Positions 46,352-55,576 of a stretch of DNA of 64,000 bases are shown here, piece after piece; the stretch's first letter is position 1, and each line of letters starts with the position of its first letter. The notes under the pieces were generated by a model. It was not told where the DNA came from and searched no databases. It saw only the letters and a list, made by a program, of their open reading frames with translations. A program made the translations under genes and the position numbers. The DNA is from GWF2-38-69 sp965228125 (GTDB lineage: Bacteria; Verrucomicrobiota; Lentisphaeria; Victivallales; GWF2-38-69): contig OZ245791.1 in assembly GCA_965228125.1 (NCBI GenBank), positions 992,001 to 1,056,000 of the forward strand. The letters are read 5' to 3'.

Positions 46352-47134
46352 TTATCCAACCAAAACAGGACAGTTTGGTTCTTTTTGCTTCATCAACTGG
46401 AGAGATATGTCGCTTCTGTTTAGAGAAGCTAGTTTTGCTGCAGCAAGTTCTTCGACTTTTGCATGGGTGTTACAATCCGAACTAATATGCCCAAGCATTA
46501 CTTTTCTGGTTCTTTCGGTGATAAGCTCATCGAAAGCCCCTATTGCTTCGTTGTTATCCAGATGTCCTACTCTGGAAAGAATTCTTCTTTTCAAATAATG
46601 CGGCCTGTTTGAATCCATTAGCATTTTTTTGTCGTGGTTGCTCTCCAGCATAATCACATCACAGCCTTTAAGCCTGGTTTTGGTAAGAGTATCCAGTATT
46701 CCGACATCCATAGCATAACCTATTTTGATGCCTTTAGACTCAAAAACAAACCCAACTGATTCAATTGCATCGTGAGATATTCTAAACGGAACTATTCTGA
46801 ATTTTTCAATAGCAAAAACTGAACCTGTTACAAAAGCACAATGCTTTTTCCCTAAGCAGTCACATTTCTTCATCTCTTTGGCTGTAAGACTGTTTGCATA
46901 AGTAACAATGTCTAATTCATCGGCCAGGACTCTTGCTCCTTTAATATGATCGCTGTGTTCATGAGTAATGATAAGAGCCTTGATAATTTCAGGCGAAATG
47001 CCGCTGGCTTTTACCCTTCGAAACAATTCTTTTCTACTAAACCCATTATCTATCAATATCCCAAAATCTCCAAGAGATATGAGCGTGGCGTTGCCTTCGC
47101 TTCCGCTGCCAAAAACAGTTATATTCAAATCCAT
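46352..47134 (-). CDS. Metallo-beta-lactamase fold hydrolase, YycJ/WalJ-like
   Basis: 260-aa metal hydrolase with the ligand motif THEHSDH (H58, H60, D62, H63) and GYAMDVG and MLESNHD blocks. It resembles the YycJ (WalJ) group, a cytoplasmic 5' exonuclease-like branch, and not a beta-lactamase. The following conserved VGHLDNNEAIGAFDEL segment supports this. It is convergent with the cysteine hydrolase and divergent from the MFS gene. Confidence 0.87.
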   Translation of the reverse strand: MDLNITVFGSGSEGNATLISLGDFGILIDNGFSRKELFRRVKASGISPEIIKALIITHEHSDHIKGARVLADELDIVTYANSLTAKEMKKCDCLGKKHCAFVTGSVFAIEKFRIVPFRISHDAIESVGFVFESKGIKIGYAMDVGILDTLTKTRLKGCDVIMLESNHDKKMLMDSNRPHYLKRRILSRVGHLDNNEAIGAFDELITERTRKVMLGHISSDCNTHAKVEELAAAKLASLNRSDISLQLMKQKEPNCPVLVG

Positions 47135-47278
47135 AAAAACCTTTTGTTATTAGAATCTAAAATAGTCTTTACTATACAAAAGTTAAACTCTTATTGATAG
47201 TTTTTTCAAAAGAACTACAATGAGTCTCTGTTCACACACATCTGGCTTATTTATCTAAGTTTAACTAACAGGAGATAT

Positions 47279-48541
47279 ATGGAAAATTCTGCTTCAAACA
47301 AATTCATGGCATTTTTTTTCGTTTTTCTTGCCGGACTATTCCTTCTGCTGGAAATGTCACTACAAATGTCTGTCAGCGTCATCATCCCTGAACTTATGGT
47401 TGATCTCAAAATCACTGCTGCAGGAGTAGGAGTCATAAGCTCATTTTTCTTTGCTTCATATACTATAATGCAAATTCCTTCTGGAATATTCTTCGACTGT
47501 GTAAGTTCAAGGAAGATCATCAGTTTAGGACTTCTTCTGTGCTCAGTAGGCACTCTGTGTTTCGCCTCATCAAATGGCATATACCTCTCTTCATTGGGAC
47601 GCTTCCTTATGGGGTTGGGGTCATCATTCGCCTTTGCTTCAGTCTTATATACAGGTTTTCAATGGTTCCCTCCAAGATATTTTTCAATTATCACAGGGGC
47701 TGCAATGGTTTTGGCCTCTATTGGAGCCATGGGCGGCCAAATGCCGCTTGCTTACATGGTGAAATCTCTAGGCTGGAGAGAAAGTCTATATCTGCTCTGC
47801 ATTGTTGGATTTGCGCTGGCTGTTCTCGTATTTATTTTCATGAGAGACAAAAAAGAAAAAGCCAGATTTAAATTTTCAACTCTTTATGCTGTACTGAAGG
47901 ACTTGGTAAAACTCCTGAAAATAGGCAGAACCTGGAGCATCATGATTTTTGGTTTTGCGATCTGGGCACCAATAACGGCTTTTGCCGCTCTCTGGGGAGT
48001 GCCATTTTTGGAAAAGGCCTACTCTCTCAATACAGAACAAGCCTCTTTCCTCTGCTCTCTAATCTGGATCGGTGTTGCTGTCGGCAGCCCGCTTTTCGGT
48101 TGGTGGTCAGAGAAAATACGAAACCGTTTGATCCCCTTGAAAACAGGGTCAATTTTGGGATTGATCGTAAGTGTTCTGTTAATTTACTTTCAAATCAACC
48201 AGTTTCTATTATACATAGCGCTTATTCTTTTCGGTATCTCTGCTGCTGGCCAGTCCCTGATATTCGCAGTCATGAAGGATGTAACTGATAAAAATTTAAT
48301 CGGTACAGGAATAGGACTGATTAATATGGCAGTAGTCGGGAGCGGCCTGGTTTTCCAGCCTTTAATAGGATTCATATTGAAGTGCTGCAAAGGTACAGTT
48401 ATTCAGACATCCGTAGATACAGTCAGTTATTCTGTCACAGATTTCAGGTATGCGCTTATTACAATACCTTTAGTTTTTTTATTGAGCCTGATTATCACAA
48501 CTTTCTTTATCAAGGAAACATATACGGATCTCGAAAAATGA
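47279..48541 (+). CDS. Major facilitator superfamily transporter
   Basis: 420-aa inner-membrane transporter with twelve probable helices and the typical central loop near residue 200. YTIMQIPSGIFFDCVSSRKI after helix 2 and GRFLMGLGSSFAFA in helix 4 match the MFS signature regions. AGGAGATAT precedes the ATG. The substrate is not predictable; uptake of organic acids or similar anions is typical of close-looking members. Confidence 0.85.
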   Translation: MENSASNKFMAFFFVFLAGLFLLLEMSLQMSVSVIIPELMVDLKITAAGVGVISSFFFASYTIMQIPSGIFFDCVSSRKIISLGLLLCSVGTLCFASSNGIYLSSLGRFLMGLGSSFAFASVLYTGFQWFPPRYFSIITGAAMVLASIGAMGGQMPLAYMVKSLGWRESLYLLCIVGFALAVLVFIFMRDKKEKARFKFSTLYAVLKDLVKLLKIGRTWSIMIFGFAIWAPITAFAALWGVPFLEKAYSLNTEQASFLCSLIWIGVAVGSPLFGWWSEKIRNRLIPLKTGSILGLIVSVLLIYFQINQFLLYIALILFGISAAGQSLIFAVMKDVTDKNLIGTGIGLINMAVVGSGLVFQPLIGFILKCCKGTVIQTSVDTVSYSVTDFRYALITIPLVFLLSLIITTFFIKETYTDLEK

Positions 48542-48575
48542 TTTATGATTAAACATAAGGGGGAAATAGGGAGAA

Positions 48576-50525
48576 ATGAGCAAATTAGCAGAAAACGCAT
48601 ATCGCGAACTCAAAAAAGATGAAGTCTATGTGCCTGTATTATCGCCGGATAAGACCTATAGAGAAGCTACCGCCTACAGTTTGATTCTCGGTTTTGTCTT
48701 CGCAATTATTTTTACTTTCGCATTAATGTATCTTGCTTTAAAGCTTGGCCTTGGAATCTCTGCCGACACTCCCGTGGCAATAATAGCTGTCGGTCTTGCC
48801 ATGTACTTAAAAAGGCCCGAACCGTACGGCGAAAATTATATGATGGCCTACATCCCCTACACTGCATCGGCCGTCATGGCTACCGGAACGTTTCTCTTTC
48901 CTGCCTTTATCATCCTTAATTTCAAAGTTTCTTACTGGGATCTTTTGTTCACTCTTATATTAGGAGGCGTACTGGGAACACTTGTGTCCATAATCTTCCG
49001 TAAATATTTCGTTCAGGATATGCACGGCAAATACCCATTCCCTGGAAGCGCGGCAACTTCAGAAATACTGGTATCGGGCGAAAGCTCGTCAGCCAAAGTA
49101 ATGCTTCTTGGTGGAATAATAGGCTTTCTTTATGACTTCATTACCAGCGCAGTAGGATGGTGGAATGAAGTGTTTACCACAAGGGCCTTTGACTGGGGCA
49201 AGGGTATAGCCGATAAGTTCAAGATGGTTTTTAGTGTAGATGTCAGCGCCGCATTCCTTGGTATAGGATACTTAACAGGGCTGAGATACTCGGCTATTAT
49301 TGCCGCAGGTTCGGTCTTCGGCGGATTCGTCTGTATTCCATTAATCGCTATCTTGTTTACCGGAACTCATATTGGATTTGTGGAGCATACCCCGGAATAC
49401 ATATACTCTCACTACGTCAAATTTATCGGCGTTGGTGCTTTAGCAACAGGAGGCATAATCGGCCTTATTAAAATGCTTAAAGTTATATGGAAAGCCATGT
49501 TCCAGGCTGTAGGGGACATTATCAGTCACAAAGCCATACACGAAAGCACTACAAAAAGGACTGATCTTGACCTTTCGATGAAAACTGTTTTTCTGGCTAT
49601 TATTATTAACATCATTCTAATTGCGATTTTTATCTACTTCAGGGCAGCCCATCAAAGTTTTATGCTTACCGGCATTTCGACAGGAATGGTAATTATTTTC
49701 AGTTGCCTTTTCTCAATAGTTGCGGCTATATCAATTGCTTATACTAACATTGAACCTGTATCCGGTATGACAATACTTATGCTCATAATAAGTGCGGTAA
49801 TATTCTCTGCTGTTGGAGTGGGAGGGACTTTTGCGGCTCTTATGATCCTTATAGTAGCAGCTATAGTTTGCTCAATGCTGGGACAGGCAGGATATGTGGC
49901 AGGAGCATACAAGGTAGGATACCTCATCGGCTGTACACCCAAAAAACTTGAAGTCTGGGGTATAGTAGCTGTAATCGTAACCAGCCCTATAATAATCTTT
50001 GCTTTTATGATTCTTAACAAAGCTTACGGTTTTACCGGGCCTAATGCTCTTCCTGCTCCGCAAGGAAATGCAATGGCTAGCGTATTACAACCCCTGATAC
50101 AAGGAGAAGCCACTCCATGGATCCTATACATAGTCGGAGCATTTGTATCAATATCTATAACCCTTTGCGGAGTATCAGCACTTCCGTTCGCCATGGGAAT
50201 GTACCTTCCCATGAGCCTGGCAACTCCGTTCGTAATAGGCGGATTCCTAGCTTGGATTGTTGAATCGTCTTCAAAAGACGAAAAAGTCAAAATCGTTAGA
50301 AAACAAAAAGGAATTGTCATCTCATCAGGGCTTATCGCGGGAGGAGCCATAGCAGGAATCTTTGCGGCTGTTCTCCAAATCTTTAACATACACATTTCTA
50401 ATGAAAAATGGCTGGAAACGAGCGCATCCCAAATATGGGCTCTGGTTGCTCTCATCTGCCTGTGCGTGTTTACTGTCATCTACGCTATAAAGAAACATGC
50501 CACTGACACTCCATCATCAAAATAA
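48576..50525 (+). CDS. OPT-family oligopeptide transporter
   Basis: 649-aa inner-membrane protein with many helices, of the prokaryotic OPT branch (peptide or metal-chelate importers). The N-terminus ELTxR-like EAT..YSLILG and PFPGSAATSEILVSGE match family blocks. AGGGAG lies 5 nt before the ATG. It follows the MFS gene by 34 bp, and with the POT symporter at 8.2 kb it is a second candidate peptide importer. Confidence 0.87.
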   Translation: MSKLAENAYRELKKDEVYVPVLSPDKTYREATAYSLILGFVFAIIFTFALMYLALKLGLGISADTPVAIIAVGLAMYLKRPEPYGENYMMAYIPYTASAVMATGTFLFPAFIILNFKVSYWDLLFTLILGGVLGTLVSIIFRKYFVQDMHGKYPFPGSAATSEILVSGESSSAKVMLLGGIIGFLYDFITSAVGWWNEVFTTRAFDWGKGIADKFKMVFSVDVSAAFLGIGYLTGLRYSAIIAAGSVFGGFVCIPLIAILFTGTHIGFVEHTPEYIYSHYVKFIGVGALATGGIIGLIKMLKVIWKAMFQAVGDIISHKAIHESTTKRTDLDLSMKTVFLAIIINIILIAIFIYFRAAHQSFMLTGISTGMVIIFSCLFSIVAAISIAYTNIEPVSGMTILMLIISAVIFSAVGVGGTFAALMILIVAAIVCSMLGQAGYVAGAYKVGYLIGCTPKKLEVWGIVAVIVTSPIIIFAFMILNKAYGFTGPNALPAPQGNAMASVLQPLIQGEATPWILYIVGAFVSISITLCGVSALPFAMGMYLPMSLATPFVIGGFLAWIVESSSKDEKVKIVRKQKGIVISSGLIAGGAIAGIFAAVLQIFNIHISNEKWLETSASQIWALVALICLCVFTVIYAIKKHATDTPSSK

Positions 50526-50528
50526 CGC

Positions 50529-50569
50529 GCTATTGATTCCTGTCACACACTCCGGCAGGAATCAATAGC
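50529..50569. terminator. Bidirectional terminator, 14-bp perfect stem
   Basis: GCTATTGATTCCTG (50529-50542) and CAGGAATCAATAGC (50556-50569) form a perfect 14-bp stem with a 13-nt loop in the gap between the OPT gene and the convergent antiporter gene. Its position and symmetry suit a terminator for both. Confidence 0.75.
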
Positions 50570-50581
50570 TATAAAGAGTTA

Positions 50582-51787
50582 TTATGGAGTATCTGCAATA
50601 TTGTTTTTCTTTCTAAGCGTAGAAATCAACCCTATCGTCATGATTATAATGCTCATGAGTACTGTAAAATACAAAACTCCAATCTCTTGGTTAAGAAATG
50701 CGGCATTGGCAGGTATTGAATAGAATAGAAGAATTGTTATTAGGCCTCTAGGGGCTAAAAACATTTCAGGTAATATTGATGTATGCAGGAATTTAAAATA
50801 TAAAAATCTTATTATGTAAATAATCAGGATAACCCCCATCCCTGTCATAATTACAACAGGATTTATTATAGAGCCAAGATCCATAGAAAAACCGAATACC
50901 AGAAAGAAAAAAGTCCTAATAAAAAAGGTTATCTCACAATTCACCTGCTTAAGCTCATAAGATGCCAATTCGACACTTTCTTTATTGAACAAATTCGATA
51001 CCGCCGCTGGTATCTTAAACAATTTTAAAAACCGTCCAAAATTATTGATAATCAAGCCAAAAACCAATATCAACAGTAGCGCCGATAAATTCAGCAGATG
51101 GCAAAGATTGTACAATAGGAGCAATATGGCAATTGTTAGTATTATCTTCGTATTGCCAGTTATTTTACTCAAAATAAAAATAAGCAGATAAGATGAGACT
51201 ATTGAAATGGTAATTATCGCAGCAAGATTCAATCCCATTTTCGGGATTGAAGAAAAGGAAGCCAACTCATTATTTGCTATAAAGTTAAACAGGAATATCC
51301 CTATTATGTCCGAAAACACTGATTCATAAGTCATAAAATCTTTGGTTTTATCGGAAAGTTTATGAATGCTAGGTATTAAAATAGCGCTGCTAATGATAGA
51401 CAAAGGGATTGAGTACAGCAGAGAGTTAACAAATGTAATGCTAGTAAATGCCATATTAAGGCAGGATATTGATAAGGCCGAGGCCAACAGTACTATAAAT
51501 GCTACAAGAAAGGCACGCTTTATGATCTTAACATCGCTTTTCTTAATTTTTATTGCCAATACCCCCTCAAGAACTATCAGAACTAATCCTATTGATCCAA
51601 GCATCTTTAAGGCACCTGGTGGAACAATATAAGAAAAATGGAATAAATAAGACGCTAAATGATTAAGCAAATATCCTAGAATTATGAGAAACAGCACACT
51701 GGGAACATGCGTTTTCCTCTGAACTATCTCGAAAAGATGAGAAATAACTATCAATAACGATAAAAATATTATTATATATGTAACCAT
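50582..51787 (-). CDS. Cation:proton antiporter, CPA family
   Basis: 401-aa inner-membrane protein with about 12 helices, of the CPA monovalent cation/proton antiporter superfamily (Na+ or K+ for H+). The opening YIIIFLSLLIVISHLFEIVQ and PSVLFLIILGYLLN match helix 1-2 of the family, and SVFSDIIGIFLFN is the usual Asp-bearing helix region. No cytoplasmic TrkA domain is present. The ion is not determined by sequence. Confidence 0.83.
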   Translation of the reverse strand: MVTYIIIFLSLLIVISHLFEIVQRKTHVPSVLFLIILGYLLNHLASYLFHFSYIVPPGALKMLGSIGLVLIVLEGVLAIKIKKSDVKIIKRAFLVAFIVLLASALSISCLNMAFTSITFVNSLLYSIPLSIISSAILIPSIHKLSDKTKDFMTYESVFSDIIGIFLFNFIANNELASFSSIPKMGLNLAAIITISIVSSYLLIFILSKITGNTKIILTIAILLLLYNLCHLLNLSALLLILVFGLIINNFGRFLKLFKIPAAVSNLFNKESVELASYELKQVNCEITFFIRTFFFLVFGFSMDLGSIINPVVIMTGMGVILIIYIIRFLYFKFLHTSILPEMFLAPRGLITILLFYSIPANAAFLNQEIGVLYFTVLMSIIIMTIGLISTLRKKNNIADTP

Positions 51788-51894
51788 CGCTATAACCTAA
51801 ACGAAGTTTATATTGGGAATTAAGAAGCGCTATACTAGTAAAGTTTCTGCATATATCAAGCAAAGTAACATAATTGAATCTCTTTTATGATATT

Positions 51895-52059
51895 TTAAAG
51901 GCATGGTTCGCCGGTAGAAATTATTTGGCTTTTATCTCTTTCATTGATAACTTGCATAACAGAGTCGGAAGTATAGTCGGAGTACACGAAACTTTCTATG
52001 GTTTCAAGAAGCCTGATAAACCAAACCCTAGGCTTTTCTTTTAAATCTGGTCCAGCCGC
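51895..52059 (-). other. 54-codon open frame overlapping and following gltS 3' end
   Basis: A +1 frame relative to the GltS-like gene is open from 52059 to a stop at 51895-51897. Past the GltS stop it reads about 43 codons with coding-like composition (for example VWFIRLLETIESFVYSDYTS). It has no ATG near its beginning; GTG or internal ATG starts would give only 20-30 residues. It may be a decayed extension, a frameshifted tail of GltS or chance. Confidence 0.3.
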
Positions 52060-53377
52060 TTAAAACAGATATGCCTAAAAATATACCCATTACTACTAAA
52101 GACACCAATATCCCAGTCCAGCATCCGTAAGCTATTATAAAATAAGGGGAAAGAGCGGTGATAAATCCTCCTCCAAGAAATGGTTCATATACCATCTGCT
52201 TTAAGCCGAAAGCTTCTGCCGTTCCTGTTTTATAATCAGGGTCGACAAGCCTTAGAAGGACTAATCCTATCGCCGTGACTCCTGATTGCATTCCAAATTC
52301 GGTTATGCTTCTTTCACACCAGTGTTCAGGAAACATTTTAGGAGCTATTATAAACACCATAAAAAGAAGCCATATCATGCCTACAACCATAAGTATGGTG
52401 AAAGGTACTATATTCTGTAAAAACAGGTCCAGCCTTAATGAAGCTATCGCCGACACTATCAATATATCCAAAGCAAAGCCCATTATCCTGTCGAATGTTT
52501 TTTTATCGTAATACTTATCTACACCTGTCAATGCGCTCAGTTTCTGAACTATAAGACCTCCAATCATAGCCAAAGGAAAGAGCGGAAAGCTGTACATTAT
52601 CGGAGAAATTAATTTGAGTAGAAATAGCAATAAATAGCCCACTAATACAGATATGCCTATTACTATGAAATGGAAAGTAATAGGATCAATTACTTCAAGA
52701 GAGACAGTGCCTATGGCAACAGGCTTTCTCCTGTCCGCATCTAAAAGCCCCGACGAAGACTGAATAGTGTTGACCACTCCTTTTTGGTAATGTTCGGTAT
52801 ATCCCTTTCTAATAAAAATATTTACCAAAGCTATACCCATCACAACCGCATATATTATACCCACAGTTGCAGACATCTGCCCCAAGGCACCGCCTTCTGG
52901 AAAACCTATTTTATTAAACAACTCAGTCATTCCTGCTGCAGTGCCATGGCCCCCTGAAAACCCTACTTCCAATATGCAGGCAAAAACAGGCGAAACATTA
53001 AATAATGGGATCAGGATAAGAGCAACGACCAACAATGCTACGAAATATTGCCCAACACCTGTTATTACACCAAAGCATAACATCGGCCCTCCTATGTTCC
53101 ATACGGCCTTTACTTTTGGTATGGCGACCCCCAAAAATAATGAGGCAAAAACAATGCTAATGAAATTCCCTGGCACCTGAGACCATATCTTAACAGTTCC
53201 GATAGGTATGATGTTAAAAATATGAGGTCCGAAAATAAGCGCTATAAACCCTGCGATTATTGAAGATGGAAGAAATAGCTTCCGAAATATCTTAACTTTT
53301 AACCGTAAAAACATCCCAATAGCTAAAAATATCCCGATTAGACAAAAAGCAAAAAAGTAATCCTGAAAAGTAGCCAT
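52028..53377 (-). CDS. Sodium/glutamate symporter, GltS-like
   Basis: Inner-membrane sodium-coupled glutamate carrier, 449 aa, with about ten to twelve helices and glycine-rich inverted repeats. GFSGGHGTAAGM is the highly conserved pore-loop motif of GltS, and MQSGVTAIGLVLLRLVDP is the second. I chose the ATG at 53377 because GGGTG lies 6 nt upstream; GTG 53386 and ATG 53383 add two or three residues. It follows enolase but a terminator separates them. Confidence 0.88.
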   Translation of the reverse strand: MATFQDYFFAFCLIGIFLAIGMFLRLKVKIFRKLFLPSSIIAGFIALIFGPHIFNIIPIGTVKIWSQVPGNFISIVFASLFLGVAIPKVKAVWNIGGPMLCFGVITGVGQYFVALLVVALILIPLFNVSPVFACILEVGFSGGHGTAAGMTELFNKIGFPEGGALGQMSATVGIIYAVVMGIALVNIFIRKGYTEHYQKGVVNTIQSSSGLLDADRRKPVAIGTVSLEVIDPITFHFIVIGISVLVGYLLLFLLKLISPIMYSFPLFPLAMIGGLIVQKLSALTGVDKYYDKKTFDRIMGFALDILIVSAIASLRLDLFLQNIVPFTILMVVGMIWLLFMVFIIAPKMFPEHWCERSITEFGMQSGVTAIGLVLLRLVDPDYKTGTAEAFGLKQMVYEPFLGGGFITALSPYFIIAYGCWTGILVSLVVMGIFLGISVLSGWTRFKRKA

Positions 53378-53486
53378 TATCATCACCCGTAAAAATTTAT
53401 AACTGATTAATAGAAGTCATTCTATCTTAAAATATTGACAAATTAATATCATTTTATAAAAGATCATAAAAAAACTTTTATTACAC

Positions 53487-53514
53487 AAAAAAAGGAGAGG
53501 CGAACCTCTCCTTT
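53487..53514 (-). terminator. Rho-independent terminator of eno
   Basis: Read leftward, AAAGGAGAGG pairs perfectly with CCTCTCCTTT across a TTCG tetraloop, and the downstream arm runs into seven T residues. It lies 27 bp after the enolase stop, before gltS. Confidence 0.9.
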
Positions 53515-53540
53515 ATAAATCGGCAATGATAAACTAAATA

Positions 53541-54818
53541 TCACCCATAAATGGCTACATCAAAAAGTTCTTCCTCAATCCTAAGAAGTTGGTTGTATTT
53601 GCAAATACGGTCTGTCCTGCTGGCTGAGCCAGTCTTAATCTGCCCGGCATTTGTGGCTACTGCTATATCAGCAATAGTAGTATCTTCAGTTTCACCTGAT
53701 CTATGGCTGACTATTGCTTTCCACCCTGCCCTGTGAGCCATTTCAATAGCATCAAGGGTCTCGGTCAAAGTACCAATCTGATTGACTTTTATCAAAATTG
53801 CATTTGCGCAATCTTCCTTTATTCCTCTGGCAAGATATTCAACATTCGTTACAAATAAGTCATCCCCTACAAGTTGACACTTATTGCCTATCTTATCTGT
53901 TAGTATCTTCCAGCCAGCCCAGTCGTTTTCAGCCATCCCGTCTTCAATTGAGTCAATTGGATATTTAGCTATAAGCCCTGCAAAATAATCAGCCATTTCA
54001 GCGGAAGTTTTCTTTATACCTTTGCCTTCTTTCTTAAAATCGTACACACCGTTCTTAAAAAATTCACTTGCGGCTGCGTCTAGTGCTATTGATACATCTC
54101 CGCCTTCAGATTTTCTGCCCGGCTTGTATCCTGCATCTTTAATAGCTGTTACAATCACTTCCAATGCGTCTTCAACGCCATTGAGGTTTGGTGCAAATCC
54201 GCCTTCGTCTCCTACTGCAGTGCTCAATCCTCTTTTTTTCAAAACACCTTTTAAAGCATGGAAAACTTCAGCCCCCATCCTAAGGCCTTCCCTGAAACAG
54301 CATGCACCAACAGGACGGATCATAAACTCCTGGAAATCTATCGGAGCGTCTGAGTGTGCACCTCCGTTTATGATATTCATCATTGGCACTGGTAGAGTTT
54401 TTGCGTTAACTCCACCTATATATCTGTAAAGAGGCATTTCCAGTGCATTTGCGGCAGCTTTAGCTACAGCTAGAGATACACCTAAAATAGCATTAGCTCC
54501 AAGATTACCTTTTGTTTTTGTACCATCCAATGCAATCATAGCCTTGTCTATTCCTGCCTGGTCAAGCGCATCCATACCTTCTACTTCAGGAAATATTTTT
54601 TCGTTAACATTCCTAACCGCATTCAGTACGCCCTTGCCTAAATAACGTTTTTTATCTCCATCGCGAAGTTCTATTGCTTCGTTTTCGCCGGTTGATGCTC
54701 CGGATGGGACAGCAGCTACGCCTTTAATGCCGGAATCCAAAGTTACTTCTACTTCTATTGTGGGGTTTCCTCTTGAATCGAGAATTTCTCTTGCACTTAC
54801 ATCGAAAATTGATGTCAT
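53541..54818 (-). CDS. eno: Enolase
   Basis: Glycolytic enzyme converting 2-phosphoglycerate to phosphoenolpyruvate, 425 aa. VPSGASTGENEAIELRD, GNLGANAILGVSLAVAKAAA, QLVGDDLFVTN, LIKVNQIGTLTET and the SHRSGETEDTTIADIAVA block are all present, with the metal and catalytic residues in normal context. GAGGAG lies upstream of the ATG. The gene is monocistronic, closed by a strong terminator, and divergent from the EIIA-ATP synthase operon. Confidence 0.97.
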   Translation of the reverse strand: MTSIFDVSAREILDSRGNPTIEVEVTLDSGIKGVAAVPSGASTGENEAIELRDGDKKRYLGKGVLNAVRNVNEKIFPEVEGMDALDQAGIDKAMIALDGTKTKGNLGANAILGVSLAVAKAAANALEMPLYRYIGGVNAKTLPVPMMNIINGGAHSDAPIDFQEFMIRPVGACCFREGLRMGAEVFHALKGVLKKRGLSTAVGDEGGFAPNLNGVEDALEVIVTAIKDAGYKPGRKSEGGDVSIALDAAASEFFKNGVYDFKKEGKGIKKTSAEMADYFAGLIAKYPIDSIEDGMAENDWAGWKILTDKIGNKCQLVGDDLFVTNVEYLARGIKEDCANAILIKVNQIGTLTETLDAIEMAHRAGWKAIVSHRSGETEDTTIADIAVATNAGQIKTGSASRTDRICKYNQLLRIEEELFDVAIYG

Positions 54819-55111
54819 AGCCTAGTCTCCTCTACCTTTTGGTTAAAGAATGGTGAAACGGTGAAAATGCTTTAAATCTATGATTAATCCTAGTAAATTC
54901 AAGAGGTACTCATAAATAAGAGTTGCATTGCAATCTCCAAAACACTGATATACAAAATACATTTACTTCAATAATGCCCATTTGTGTTCATGAAAAAATA
55001 TTCACTATTTTTATCCTCGCATTTGTAATGCATTTCAGTTAGCAATATCTGGTAAAGCGTAATTGTTTGTTAGTTCTGTTGGACAAAATAGCATTGTCCC
55101 AGAAAAAAAAT
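54819..55111. other. Divergent gap between eno and EIIA-atp operon
   Basis: About 290 bp without a gene. It must hold the promoters of both units. On the minus strand TTGAAT, 16 nt, TAGATT could serve eno. On the plus strand TTGTGT (54982-54987), 18 nt, TATTTT (55006-55011) could serve the ATP synthase operon. Neither is strong and no other structure stands out. Confidence 0.4.
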
Positions 55112-55576
55112 ATGACCAATAATGTCTTAAAACTCTGCCTCAATAAGGCTTGCATAAAATTAGAATTAAAAGCTCGCAACAAGAATGACGCGATAAGAGA
55201 GCTTGTCGAAACAATCCATGCTACACATAGGCTGAAAAACTTTCAACAAGCCCTGTCCGTAGTACTGGAACGAGAGCGGGAAATGACCACTAGCCTTGAA
55301 AATGGAATTGCAATACCTCATGGAAAAACAGATACAGTTGATAACGTTCTTGTCGCTGTCGGACTCAAACAGTCAGGAATAAATTTCCACAGTGCGGACG
55401 GGCAACTTTCAAAGATTATTATTCTAATGCTTTCACCCTCTTCTACTTCAGGCCCGCATTTGCGATGTATGTCAGAAATTGCAAAACTTCTTCATTCTCG
55501 AGAAAACCGCAAAAGTATCCTTGAAGCTAAAGATACAAACACTGTGTACCAGATAATGGCCAGTACAGATGTATAA
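55112..55576 (+). CDS. PTS EIIA protein, fructose/nitrogen (PtsN) type
   Basis: 154-aa EIIA domain of the PTS EIIA-2 family, phosphorylated on a histidine by HPr or NPr. The active-site histidine is in GIAIPHGKT (H70). No EIIB or EIIC gene is near, so it is probably regulatory, like EIIA-Ntr. I start at the ATG 55112 (MTNNVLKLCL); an in-frame TTG at 55067 adds 15 residues. The atpB start codon follows its stop codon immediately, so it heads the ATP synthase operon. Confidence 0.83.
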   Translation: MTNNVLKLCLNKACIKLELKARNKNDAIRELVETIHATHRLKNFQQALSVVLEREREMTTSLENGIAIPHGKTDTVDNVLVAVGLKQSGINFHSADGQLSKIIILMLSPSSTSGPHLRCMSEIAKLLHSRENRKSILEAKDTNTVYQIMASTDV

